From: Pelodera strongyloides
Lineage: Eukaryota; Nematoda; Chromadorea; Rhabditida; Rhabditidae
Assembly (NCBI GenBank): GCA_036852015.1
Contig: JAANDG010000105.1
Location: 62,001 to 126,000, forward strand
Direction: 5' to 3'
DNA length: 64,000 nucleotides
Shown: positions 39,201 to 47,005 of the stretch, piece by piece
Layout of the letters: each line of letters starts with the position of its first letter
How positions within the stretch are numbered: position 1 is the stretch's first letter
Made by a program: the position numbers and the translations under genes
Notes under the pieces: model-generated
What the model was told of the DNA's origin: nothing
The model's input: the letters and a program-made list of their open reading frames with translations, nothing else
Database searches by the model: none

Positions 39201-40724
39201 AAATATTAAGTGCATCGAATGTCGATATCCTCTTTTCGCTGTTTGCAAGTGTATCAAGGAAGCTGTTTCTATAATTTCCATGAATGCTCGGTTACGATTT
39301 CTTACCAAATAAGATATTTTATTCAGAGGCGCAATATTATACTTATGCATTAAATTCATCGTGGCCTAGCTTTATCCTTGTAAACCATGTGCAACTCTGG
39401 TAATATGTGGGGGTAGCCTATGTAGATCTTAAATTATGTGCATGACTATCTGTATTAGAGCACGGAGGCTGTTCCTTCTATTTTGAAACGTGCAACAACG
39501 CAACGAAACCCATACTTCTATAGACCCTACATGTATTAGATAGTGATTGGTGCGTAGAATGTGTCACATCAAAACCCGTTCACTTTGATTAAAACATAAT
39601 ATTTTCAGTAGGCTCGACAACCGATCAACGCCGTCATTTATGCGCCATGGGCACATGAATCATCAACAAACAACGAGGTACTTTTGGCAGTTTTCGTTTT
39701 AATCCAAGCATTTCGTCTAATGGTATGAGCGTGAACGGAGATCATGCGCATAGGCAAGTGTATATGCAGTAAGGCCATTGTGAAGACTACTTTATATCGG
39801 ATGATAACACCCTTTATGAACCATGTTGAATTAACAAAGATATGCTTCCCGGTTTCAAATAATTTGTCAACTGGTCCGTAATTCGAAAGGAAGTTTTCAG
39901 GCAAAACCCGGAAACTTCAAATGGCCCGGTAACATAAAACTAAGGAACTGGGGGATTTATAGTTTTCTCTTACTCAAGTTCTAGTTCTGACAAAGATTGT
40001 GAAATTTATCGGCAAAGGCCTTAAATTTGTTTACAGCGGATCCGTGAAAACTGTGAAGGTATTTGCAATTGTCATCGTATTCTGAATGTTATACTTGACG
40101 TTGTGTATCGGCGTTCAAGATAAAACGGACTAGTAAAATTGTTATTTGTAATGAAGTCATATATAAATCCCCCAATGAATTCCCAAGCTTCAAGATTTCG
40201 CTCTAACACACGGCCGTTAATCCAGAGTAAAGTAGAACGTAGTCATAAATGTGACTTACATACGTATACATGCTTAGCACGTTCCGCGTTTATAGGGAAA
40301 AAGTCTACTAAACCAGAACTGTGGTTGCACAACGAGTGCATCCACATAAAACCACATCTAGAGCCTTAGTAATTTTTACAAAGCCCGCGCTGAATGTTTC
40401 ACAATTGTTGCATGTGTTGTGCATGGTCTTTGAGTCCACCTAAAAAATTATATTCAATAATGTTGTGGTTTTGTGATAAACATCAAATTTATACGCCGAA
40501 TCAAAGGCAGTTTACCATTGATTGTCTGTAAATTTTCATTTTTTTTGTGATGTACAAAGTTGGTATGGTCATACAATAATAATAATAATTTTAATTTCAG
40601 GTTAATGGCTGACCACGACAATTCAACCGTGAAACATCAGATCCCTCACATCACAACAGATCCACCTGCAGAAGAAAAGTCGGGTGCCAAGGTGCCTGCT
40701 CTAGTTAAGGATGCTGAGTCATAG
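7675..40724 (+). CDS. Gene 1: dispersed multi-exon gene, product unrecognised
   Basis: Candidate exons: 7,675-7,741; 16,095-16,177; 16,529-16,623; 33,337-33,380 (alternative start); 37,231-37,362; 37,903-38,001; 38,494-38,600 (alternative); 40,601-40,724, with the stop at 40,722-40,724. Each is open, richer in GC than its surroundings, and bounded by AG and GT. Adjacent phases join in frame: 16,177/16,529 phase 0; 16,623/37,231, 37,362/37,903 and 38,001/40,601 phase 2. The encoded protein has an acidic, Ser-rich stretch, then a helix-rich part, then a hydrophilic Pro/Glu/Lys tail ending in DAES. I recognise no domain. Introns of 8 and 20 kb mean that exons may be missing or that two genes are present. 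The 5' end is unknown. Confidence 0.45.
12714..12757 (+). repeat. Two-copy 22-bp tandem repeat
   Basis: TCATTTAAAATCTAAGTCCC is followed by TCATTTAAAATCTGAGTCCC with a 22-bp period and one difference between the copies. Confidence 0.8.
13955..14040 (+). promoter_or_regulatory. Promoter-like patch: CCAAT box and TATA motifs
   Basis: The patch contains CGGCCAAT (about 13,963-13,970), TATAAAG at 13,970-13,976 and TATAAAA at 14,002-14,008, in sequence richer in GC than its neighbours. No first exon with a convincing start follows, so this may be a chance cluster or a promoter for a transcript I cannot see. Confidence 0.25.
16095..16177 (+). CDS. Gene 1 exon, acidic Ser-rich segment
   Basis: The exon follows TCTTTTCTTCCAGAG and ends at a GTATGT donor. 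The only frame open throughout reads DEDSAGSSALSRSSDSEVID and continues LGPHITK, exiting in phase 0. That matches the entry of the next exon. If the first AG of CCAGAG is used, the exon starts at 16,093. It is low-complexity Ser/Asp-rich, like a disordered linker that may be phosphorylated. Confidence 0.65.
16178..16528 (+). other. Intron of gene 1
   Basis: A 351-nt intron from a GTATGT donor to a TTTTCCAG acceptor. It is AT-rich with no other feature. Confidence 0.6.
16529..16623 (+). CDS. Gene 1 exon, helical segment
   Basis: The exon sits between CTCTTTTCCAG and a GTCGGC donor. It reads PLEYLGDESQLERYERILQK and then PQVMGSLEKLI, with exit in phase 2 (AG). It is charged and probably helical; I recognise no family. 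Just downstream (about 16,664-16,800) are two further open, GC-richer readings, one including MDMSSPRGLRIEEPLMPLL. They could be an alternative 3' exon, but their entry phase does not match this exit. Confidence 0.65.
17952..18218 (-). CDS. Antisense exon candidate inside a gene 1 intron, product unknown
   Basis: On the minus strand, TTTTTTTCAAG precedes a segment open for about 88 codons, read into from one base and leaving one base at an A|GTGAGA donor. It contains MAGVPVVGFRKYRYKAGKVR and then a mixed hydrophobic and charged sequence ending near LELKIINWK. The GC content is well above the surroundings. The plus strand also has a good acceptor (CTCACTCTTCCAG), but its frames are short, so the minus reading is preferred. 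No family is recognised and no partner exon was found. Confidence 0.35.
25603..25756. repeat. 154-bp foldback with 18-bp perfect inverted ends
   Basis: ATGGGGTTTGCAAGTATG at 25,603-25,620 is the exact reverse complement of 25,739-25,756. The core TTGCAAGTATG occurs once more at about 25,632. Upstream, at about 25,505-25,542, a 19-bp unit (AGTTTATGGTAGATAT...) is tandemly duplicated. Confidence 0.75.
29763..30787. repeat. 63-bp direct repeats bounding a G-depleted tract
   Basis: The 63 bases at 29,763-29,825 recur exactly at 30,725-30,787, an offset of 962 bp. Between them, about 30,090-30,470 is almost free of G on this strand (around ten G in nearly 400 bases) and includes (AC)20 at 30,241-30,280. 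A (TC)n stretch follows near 30,500-30,515. Short terminal repeats, a local tandem duplication, or an assembly join could each explain it. Confidence 0.85.
30241..30280 (+). repeat. (AC)20 microsatellite
   Basis: Twenty perfect AC dinucleotides embedded in an A/C-rich, G-poor tract. Confidence 0.95.
30871..31113 (-). other. Minus-strand open frame, GC-richer, possibly coding
   Basis: An 80-codon frame contains KYLGSLDVPGGIHTVQ followed by a Lys/Arg-rich stretch. The first part superficially resembles the first strand of phosphotyrosine-binding domains (a YLGS-plus-V pattern), but the remainder does not follow that fold and no donor or acceptor pair is obvious. The opposite strand is open too (30,852-31,211). 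This may be a decayed exon or chance. Confidence 0.2.
33337..33380 (+). CDS. Gene 1 alternative first coding exon (candidate)
   Basis: An ATG in a good context (A at -3, G at +4) opens MAYPHIDPYFRPEF and ends with AG at a GTATGT donor. The phase-2 exit fits the 37,231 exon exactly, as does the exit of the 16,529 exon. This could be an alternative promoter product or the true first exon of a separate smaller gene. Upstream, the same frame stays open back to a TTTTAG at about 33,259, with several Cys residues. Confidence 0.4.
33381..37230 (+). other. Intron of gene 1 containing a tRNA-like sequence
   Basis: The interval is AT-rich. The only RNA-like feature is at 35,492-35,573. A GC-richer segment at about 36,960-37,085 is open on both strands: plus LPHIKSVHKHLESFDLAYQR after TTTCCAG, and minus DKRGQTILDVCGRSLCEAVL before a GTGTCC donor. 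I could not assign it. Confidence 0.4.
35492..35573 (+). pseudogene. tRNA-like sequence with A and B boxes, probably a pseudogene
   Basis: TAGTTCAACAGG matches the pol III A box and D arm (GTTC pairs with GAGC). GTGGGTTCGAACCTCAC forms a good T arm and contains the B box. The anticodon stem (TTGGA against TCGGA, loop CTATGAA, formal anticodon ATG) has a mismatch, the acceptor stem pairs poorly (GCTAGCA against CAGCGGC), and the variable region is unusually long (about 15 nt, including CGCTGCTG). It is best read as a decayed tRNA gene or the head of a tRNA-derived SINE. Confidence 0.4.
37231..37362 (+). CDS. Gene 1 exon
   Basis: The exon starts after CACGTTTTGAAAG and ends at a strong GTGAGT donor. 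It reads ERSNYLVLAFALDVTDAMSA then EQFLSPEKSQALFRDFFEDM, exiting in phase 2. The acceptor is weaker than the others; the frame is also open further upstream, to about 37,181, so the 5' boundary could differ. The reading is amphipathic and probably helical, with no family recognised. Confidence 0.65.
37903..38001 (+). CDS. Gene 1 exon
   Basis: Between TTCTTTCAG and GG|GTGAGT, this exon reads ESYKFIRMADDLHDVAQYLN then DMRICFIALTVT, entering and leaving in phase 2. It joins the preceding exon through an AGT Ser codon. The other frames contain stops. A weaker internal donor (ACA|GTAACG) would give a phase-0 exit and change the reading of the next exon. Confidence 0.7.
38494..38600 (+). CDS. Gene 1 alternative exon with two possible frames
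   Basis: It follows ACAATTTTCAG and ends at CACAG|GTTCG. Entered in phase 2 it reads PKINAISQLLLKQMETIWCR and reaches TGA at 38,582-38,584. Entered in phase 0 it reads AENQRDFTATAQTNGDDLVS, is open to the end, and exits in phase 2, fitting the 40,601 exon. Skipping it also keeps frame (38,001 to 40,601). The exon is probably real, but its use appears to decide between two C-termini. Confidence 0.5.
38602..40600 (+). other. Intron of gene 1
   Basis: AT-rich, with no exon, RNA or repeat recognised apart from an (AAT)n stretch just before the acceptor at 40,600. Confidence 0.5.
40601..40724 (+). CDS. Gene 1 terminal exon
   Basis: Following TTTAATTTCAG, the exon reads LMADHDNSTVKHQIPHITTD then PPAEEKSGAKVPALVKDAES and stops at TAG. 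The tail is hydrophilic and probably disordered. AATAAA occurs at 41,480-41,485 and again at 41,982-41,987, giving possible 3' ends. Confidence 0.7.
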
Positions 40725-42644
40725 ACAATTCCTACCGTACTACTCGTGTTATTTGAATACCCGCCTTTTTCATACATCATCAGTTTCATTGTGTTTATTG
40801 CCGGTTTTAGAGTTCTATTTTGGTCCAGTGCAATATACAAAGCGTACGGAAAATTTCCATAAATTGGTGCAGACGTCCACGGACTTATTCTTGTATTGTA
40901 TTTATGTGTCTATCTGGTGTATGTGTATTACGAAGCCCATTTTATAATTGTTTCCTCGGCTATCATAGAGCTATACAGATTCAGTTGCCATATGTTTCTT
41001 TCTGAATGAATCTCCTAAACATTTCTTGTTTGGTTTAAATTTCATACGCAAATTAAGCGGGTAAAAGTATTCTTCCTGACCGCTCATGGTCCCGATAATC
41101 AACTATATTTCGTGCTTATAATTTTTCGTGTTAGTATCCATTGCCCTCTTTGACGTCTCATTAATTGCAAGCAATAAGATGTATTCAATGGAGTTTTATG
41201 CTTTATCTTTAAGCACTTTAAACTGGAGACAAAGAGATTGATGCCCGTTTAAGAAGCAAAAAATGTTGAAAAAAAGAAGAATGAATTAAAAAAAACGAAC
41301 AAAAAAAAACAATTATTATATGTAAAATAATTTTTTCCTTATTCTTATCCAAGCATGGCATTCTTCTCTTTGTCTAAACCCCAACATATCTACAACTGAT
41401 TACGAAAGTCATATTTAAATTTACATAACTGATGTTTTGATGACTATCAACTATTGCTTTAAAAGTGGGAAAATGTATTAATAAAATCCGATCTTGGTAC
41501 GTTTAAGTGCCATTTGCGCGGTTTTCTCATGAACGGATGATATACGCTTTTATTCTATCATTTGCGTCATTTTGTCATACACTTATTATTTATAAGAAGA
41601 TATTTATGAGATATTTTGATTGTTATTAAGATACGCAATAATGTTGAAGAGTTCTCGTTTCGTTATTTTATTTAGTTCGCTGAAAATAAGAAATGTAGTG
41701 AATAGCTCATGAACTTAGTGAGAGATCATTATTAGTTTCAAAACATAGTTTGTGCCCATTTTTCCGTATAATATTGAGCTTTAGCTGTATTGTGTTTTTC
41801 TTGCTCCAATATGATGATTCCAACAGCTTCAACAGTGTATTTGTTGTTTCTATCACCCATTTTCGCTTTAAACGCCTTGATTCAACCGATGCGAATTTGC
41901 ACATCCATGCTCTTTACATAGTTTCTAATTTCCTAAATTACACTCAAAATCGAAAATTAGTTTTTTCAAATATTCTACGAGAATAAAGCTTTAATAATTA
42001 GCTTTTCGCTTTTTAATTCCTTCATTGATTTGTGCGTCTATTTCTTATGTCAATTAAGCATGATGGAATCCCTGATGGAATACATACAATTATTGGATAG
42101 CGGCCACATCAGCATAACGCTCTATAGATGATTTATATGTTCTGCAACGCAACAGCGGAGCTTTAAAATGGTAATGATGCCAGTGGAAAAAGGTCAAAGG
42201 TTAAAGCTAGGACTGTTCTTCAGGGCCCATAAGGAGTCCCTGCAGTCCGCTCTGGTCTACCGAAGTAGTACGCTCCAGAGAATAGGCCATCTTTGATTAC
42301 GGAATGGGTGAACAAACACGGCAGTTCAGTTCAGTTAAACGTGAGAGAGCGTATTTTGACTCGTATCAACACAACACTCTAAAACAAATATTTATGGGTA
42401 GGTTTATAAAATACGACACCACATGATACAACGTTGTTAATAAATACGTAAACCGATACAGAAACACATACAAAATTTTAAAATAAAACACATTTTACAT
42501 ATATTGCACTCAATTCACATATTGTTTTTTTTTTCTATTTTTTTATATGTTTGTGCACGTAAAGGAGGATAACGAGGATAATGAAATATGTTTGAGATAA
42601 CTGAGATCAGTCTGTGTGCATATGTATTGGTCACAATGTGTTAA
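40725..42644. other. Intergenic region between convergent genes
   Basis: This interval separates the gene 1 stop from the F-box stop. It holds the candidate plus-strand poly(A) signals listed with the gene 1 terminal exon. A minus-strand mini-frame of 27 residues at 42,207-42,290, in an unusually GC-rich patch, is the only other candidate; it has no clear splice partner. Confidence 0.5.
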
Positions 42645-42749
42645 TTATGGATTTCCAGCTAGTTGTTCCTTCCATCTTCTGTTCATTGCGACACCCTCAT
42701 AGTATGGCCATTTATTGAAGTTGCAATCCAACTCCAAGGTATCCTCGTC
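42645..42749 (-). CDS. F-box gene exon 11 (stop)
   Basis: From CTTTAG; it encodes DEDTLELDCNFNKWPYYEGV then AMNRRWKEQLAGNP and TAA at 42,647-42,645. Confidence 0.65.
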   Translation of the reverse strand, partial: DEDTLELDCNFNKWPYYEGVAMNRRWKEQLAGNP

Positions 42750-45717
42750 CTAAAGCAGTTGCAGATTATATGTATCTAACAACACGTCAGTCGGAGAAAA
42801 GCATGAGTCAGCAATTCATTGGCTATGCAGCTGTGCTCAAAACTCAAAACTCGTCGTAGAATCGTGCAACTTCGTTGTTGGATTCTACATAAAGCAAAGT
42901 GAACAATTCCTCAAACGATGACCCTTTGTTGTACTCTTAGGTCTTCAATTTTCAATCGTCTAGGTGTGCAAAAGGGTTTGCTCTTCCGATACCGTGAGTT
43001 GACAGCTCTGGAATTGCGACTGTCTAAGTTGCGGACCCATCAGTTTCCACTTTTCAAGGCGAATTACACGAAGATTACACTCTGGACCATCAACCACTTC
43101 GACAATCATTAGGGACTCGTAGCAGACCTCCTAAAACAGTGACAGCAGATTATATATAGACTCTGTAGTAGGCTACACTAATGGGTTTAGGTTCAGTCGG
43201 ACAGCAGAGGATTTGCTGAGAGCTGGCATTGGTACCTGCAAATAAAAAAAAACGGGAATTAGTATCACTTCTTGAGAAAATACAACCAAAGTGAAACGCA
43301 CATCTTTCTTTGAAGGAAAGGAGTGACCCTCGTTCAGTAGTGGTCTGTGATGTTCGTAGATCTTCTTCATGTAAGGAATTGCCGGGTTCCAGAATGTGAA
43401 CTAAGATACAAAATGATACAAAATGCACTTTTATCAAATACTGCCCCCAAAGCAGCGTGCCCTCTCCGCTGACCACTGAATTATTCGCCAATCATAAAAA
43501 TTTTACCATGCAATGTATCTTTCCATTGTTCCATTGGTATCTTCCATCGTAGATCTTACTTGGAGACGCATCGGTTACATTAATGTTTGTGAATCGTACG
43601 ATGCCAGCACGGACGGTGCCTGAACTCGATATATATGTTACAATATACCGATATGCATATAGTGGCGTATGCTTCATACAAGGTGGATGAAGTGGTCCTT
43701 CACTTATGAAATCATGTCAATCGCTTGACGAATTAAAGCTCTGAGAAACTTACCATCCGGCTTAAAGAGCAGCTCACGAACGCCAATTTGACCGCGCAAG
43801 TATTTCTGAAATAATACGTCGAGTTACACGTCCGACCTATGCGAATTACTCATAGCATTCTAGTGCCACCACATTGGTTGTAAGTGGGCCGCAATGCGTC
43901 TGTTGTTCGGATTTGCTTTTTTTTTGGTATCGTATGTAGACGATTTTCTATGAGTTGTGTTGTGATTCTGGCATTTAATTTAGCAACGAAAGAGAAATGA
44001 CCATATGAACTGATGCTTTTATCCACCACCCCATGTTCAACCGCCCCAACCACGCGTATTCTCACCGATCTGTCCACATTGAACTTGGATTTGCAGACGT
44101 ATGTGCCGTCGAATCGCAAGTGTTTGAAACGTGCATTAAAAGCAAAGAATGGATTAACGATCCGGTTTTCTTTTTCTTCCTGGTCCTCCAATAAGCTGAT
44201 CACAAAAGGCTCGGTGCTGCGGTAGGCAAGCGGCTGCCAAATCTTTTTGTCACTGGAAAAAATTTGGTTCATTCTCAGTATTCCAGACGCGCAAAAACGG
44301 AGAAATGTAGGGATTCAGTAAGCCGATTCGTTTAGAAAAACGTTTTTTTTCCTTTTCCTTTCGGATTACAATACCAGGAAATAACAGAAAAAAGTATGAT
44401 AGGTACAGTATACCGTTTAGCGCCAAATCCCATTATGTTTAATCCGTTTTTCAAACAATCTAATAATAATTCCTAATCTGGACGAAAAAAAAGTTTGTTT
44501 ATGGGATTCCAGGAAAACATGTCGGTACATACCTGACGATGGTCAGGTATCTTCTTGAAGTGAGCGCTAGGTTGTACAAATCCCCCACTAAGTTGTTGTT
44601 TGCCATAATCTCCCTCGCTATGGTGCTCACAATTTCTGGGGGCAGCGAGTCCAGGCCGATGGGTTCTGAATTGCTCAAATAGTATTCCGGGGAAATGAAT
44701 TATACGAACCCACGGATTAGGTGGAGATGCAATTGAGTCACTAAAATTACGAAACACTTTCCGCAACTCCATTTTAACCCAGACCTTACCTCTATCAATC
44801 TTCTTCGCTCGCATCTTGCTTTGACGGTTTGGCTGTACTCGAACGACTGAAATGACCATGGTTGGTATCTGACCTATGATGTATAGTATGAAATAGTTGA
44901 AACTTTCTTTTCATGAGAACGTTTCGTAATTGTAAATACAATTTGGGCGGTGAAGTCAGTTACGAGAAATCTGTCTACGTAGATTATCTCCGATTACTTC
45001 CTACAAATAAAGAAATAAAGACAATAACATGAGCTCGAGTTGCACGCAAACTACCACGCGAATTGATCAAAAAACATCTATGAATTGAACTCAATGACGA
45101 GCATGTAGCGTAAGCAGATTACCGGATTCCAGTAATAATCTTTATCTTCTATTTGGCCTTGAGCCGATTACTTCCAGGAAATAACTAGCATGTGATGAAA
45201 GACTACAATTAGCCACAAAGATGGAGCAAGTAATTTATGAGCAGTTGGGCTCAAATCACATGTTACCGCGATAAACTATGAAGGATCTCCTACAATGAGT
45301 CGAACCTTCTTAAGCGATTTCGTTTCAAGCACACAGAACATCTCATAGTTTAAAAATTTTATATGTTCAAAAGTATACCGGTTGCTGGGGTAGGTGATCG
45401 TTTCTTTGATTGTTTCGCGATACGCTTGCTGCCTAAAAGAGAAGTAAGGGTTTAGTTTACAATACCAGAAAAAGTTATAAAGAGTTACAAGGAACGAAAG
45501 GAAACCGAATATGCGCTCCTCAATACCAGGTCCACCGCTATATACTGGGAAGCCTTTGATAACTGTGAACACATTATTTATGTGTGGTCAGGTCTTAGAT
45601 TTTTTCCGTGCTTACAATTAGCTGAAAAAGTGAAACATTTAAAAAAAATAACAAACGTCGGGTTCTCATTGGTGCAGCTTTCTGTTGCTTCTTAGTTGTC
45701 TTCGATTTGGAACGCAT
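42645..45717 (-). CDS. F-box protein, FBXO9-like (11 exons, 351 aa)
   Basis: Exons in order: 45,717-45,657; 45,432-45,379; 44,846-44,790; 44,665-44,533; 44,252-44,066; 43,805-43,754; 43,619-43,507; 43,400-43,302; 43,235-43,179; 43,130-42,993; 42,749-42,645. All phases join and the total is 1,056 nt including the stop. Residues 1-57 are Lys/Arg-rich and look nuclear-targeting or disordered. Residues about 60-101 form an F-box (LDSLPPEIVSTIAREIM, then LYNLALTSRRYLTIV), which in this family binds SKP1. LRFDGTYVCK (about 147-156), LLFKPDGTV (about 177-185) and DGRYQWNNGK (about 206-215) follow the order of the FBXO9 C-terminal domain. The expected role is substrate receptor of an SCF (SKP1-CUL1-F-box) ubiquitin ligase. 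No TPR-like N-terminal region is visible, unlike vertebrate FBXO9. The last 120 residues are divergent and the 43,179 donor is weak. Confidence 0.75.
42993..43130 (-). CDS. F-box gene exon 10
   Basis: From CTGTTTTAG to ACG|GTATCG; it encodes EVCYESLMIVEVVDGPECNL and RVIRLEKWKLMGPQLRQSQF. In phase 0 at both ends. Confidence 0.65.
43179..43235 (-). CDS. F-box gene exon 9
   Basis: From TTTGCAG to TTA|GTGTAG; it encodes VPMPALSKSSAVRLNLNPL. The donor is weak and the following intron is only 48 nt, but the alternative frames do not join the next exon. Confidence 0.5.
43302..43400 (-). CDS. F-box gene exon 8
   Basis: From TATCTTAG to GAT|GTGCGT; it encodes FTFWNPAIPYMKKIYEHHRP and a Ser/Lys-containing tail, in phase 0 at both ends. 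No motif is recognised. Confidence 0.6.
43507..43619 (-). CDS. F-box gene exon 7
   Basis: From GAGTTCAG to ATG|GTAAAA; it encodes TVRAGIVRFTNINVTDASPS then KIYDGRYQWNNGKIHCM. The (G)xYxxxxxK pattern matches the GHYRL...K segment of FBXO9. Confidence 0.7.
43754..43805 (-). CDS. F-box gene exon 6
   Basis: From TATTTCAG to G|GTAAGT; it encodes KYLRGQIGVRELLFKPD plus the first base of Gly. This corresponds to the RFFPDG strand of FBXO9. Confidence 0.75.
44066..44252 (-). CDS. F-box gene exon 5, RFDG motif
   Basis: From TTTTTTCCAG to TCG|GTGAGA. It encodes DKKIWQPLAYRSTEPFVI, a long acidic insert, then FKHLRFDGTYVCKSKF. The IW just after the F-box and the RFDG(T/V)Y motif match the layout of FBXO9-type proteins. 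The frame stays open past the donor, but the GTGAGA site gives the expected spacing to LLFKPDG. Confidence 0.8.
44533..44665 (-). CDS. F-box gene exon 4, F-box domain
   Basis: Between GAGCAATTCAG and CAG|GTATGT. It carries the whole F-box core: IGLDSLPPEIVSTIAREIM, then NLVGDLYNLALTSRRYLTIV. The L-P-x-E-(I/V) start and the LALTSR segment are typical. Another frame is open across this region, but only this one is in phase with both neighbours. Confidence 0.8.
44790..44846 (-). CDS. F-box gene exon 3
   Basis: Between GTCATTTCAG and a GTAAGG donor; it encodes VRVQPNRQSKMRAKKIDR and continues the basic region, phase 1 to phase 1. Confidence 0.65.
45379..45432 (-). CDS. F-box gene exon 2, basic segment
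   Basis: Between TCTTTTAG and a GTATAC donor; it reads SKRIAKQSKKRSPTPAT across its junctions. This is a classic cluster of basic residues resembling a nuclear localisation signal. Confidence 0.65.
45657..45717 (-). CDS. F-box gene exon 1 (start codon)
   Basis: The ATG lies 9 bases inside an exon whose acceptor is CCTTTCAG (AG at 45,727-45,726). It encodes MRSKSKTTKKQQKAAPMRTR and leaves one base. The short leader after a TTTCAG suggests a spliced-leader addition site; an upstream cis-spliced exon is also possible because the frame stays open back to the acceptor. The donor C|GTTTGT is weak. Confidence 0.65.
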
Positions 45718-45725
45718 ATCTGAAT

Positions 45726-45735
45726 CTGAAAGGCA
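45726..45735 (-). promoter_or_regulatory. Candidate trans-splice acceptor of the F-box gene
   Basis: GCCTTTCAG ends 9 nt before the ATG on the minus strand. In nematodes such an acceptor immediately upstream of a start often receives a spliced leader. Ordinary cis-splicing from an unseen leader exon is the alternative. Confidence 0.35.
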
Positions 45736-46928
45736 TAATACATATAGTTAGGCACATGTAATCCGTCGAAGCATTTACGACCAAAGCAATATTATGCAAC
45801 AATGTCTGGGAAAAAAACTTGGTACTATCATCTCTTTTTATATTGTAAAAACTTGGCAGCGATCACTTAAGACAAGACAAAAAAATATGTGGCCTGAGTC
45901 GAAATACTAGAAGACCGCACAATGACTACGCTTTGGAACTTTTCGCCTATATTGCCCAGTATGCTATAGTACCATAAGAAAGAAAGCGTGGGAATATAAT
46001 ATTGGCAATGGTTTCTCAAGGGCTTGCTCTCTTGATAACCTAGCACATGTCCTCAAGAGAACCTACTTGCTCCAACAACCAAGATCTTAAGACGGCGCCA
46101 TGTTGAAGGCACAAAAGAATACAATGATTCTAAGATTGGGCACATTGGAATAATGGGATTACAAGGCCCAACCCACAGATTAAGACAGAAAAAACGACAT
46201 TACCGTATGGTTTGGTGATGCACACAAACAAAGTCACAATGCCTTCTACTTCTGAGAAAACTGCTTTTCAGGAGATAAAACATCATTATTATGTAGTGGT
46301 TCCAGTATACATCTAAATCTGCAAATCTCCCACAACCACATAATCTAATCTTTTTAAGATCCACCAAATATAATAGAAATAAAGTGTTGAAAACTAAACC
46401 TAATATTCAGCCAACCACAAGATTTATGCGATTCTCTAAAAAATTTGTAATTTGAAGTGATGGGATCATCTAAAAATGGATTCTTAATTTTTCAGCAACT
46501 TTTACATAATAGTTCCTAACAATAAGTTGTTTAAAGCCAATGTTCGAGATAGTAACAGGCACAATATAGCTCAACGGACGAATATTTACAGAGGTTGCTT
46601 AATTCTTGTGATTCTACCTTCTGGGCGACGCACTATTCCTGAAGAGGGGAAAGGCTCTTACAATGGTATAATGCGAATACACGTCACATCTCACAATCAG
46701 CAGCACACCGATACCCAAGCACGGTGCAAGTTGCCTCCATTCCACTTCAACTAAAGAAGGTCATGTGTTGGCAGGTAAGGTAGGTAGTTGTGGCTTGTTC
46801 AGATATATCCCACTTCAAATCTTGGTTGATGCGGTTCTTGAACTCCGCCCCCTTCGTGGAAGTGAATACTGTTTTTGGTCATGTGAGTGAAGCGCACAGA
46901 TATTTGTTCCGCTCAACGTAGATCTATC
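45736..46928. promoter_or_regulatory. Divergent intergenic region between F-box gene and gene 2
   Basis: About 1.2 kb separates the two divergent starts and probably holds both promoters. I see no canonical TATA box paired with either start. A plus-strand open frame (46,527-46,754) contains a GC-richer part (LPSGRRTIPEEGKGS) with a possible donor, but no start or acceptor, so I do not call it. Confidence 0.4.
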
Positions 46929-47005
46929 ATGCGGATGGCGTCATATCAAGATTCTCTCATTTCTGACGAAGTCCAACACGTTGAGCTGGAAACCTATGGA
47001 AGCGA
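46929..47005 (+). CDS. Gene 2 candidate first coding exon
   Basis: ATG opens MRMASYQDSLISDEVQHVEL and continues ETYGSESVILY. It is GC-richer than its flanks and acidic, like a cytosolic N-terminus. The donor is uncertain: GAAA|GTGTTA near 47,008 would leave one base and fit the 48,312 exon, while CA|GTACTG near 47,027 leaves two. The end given is approximate. Confidence 0.4.
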
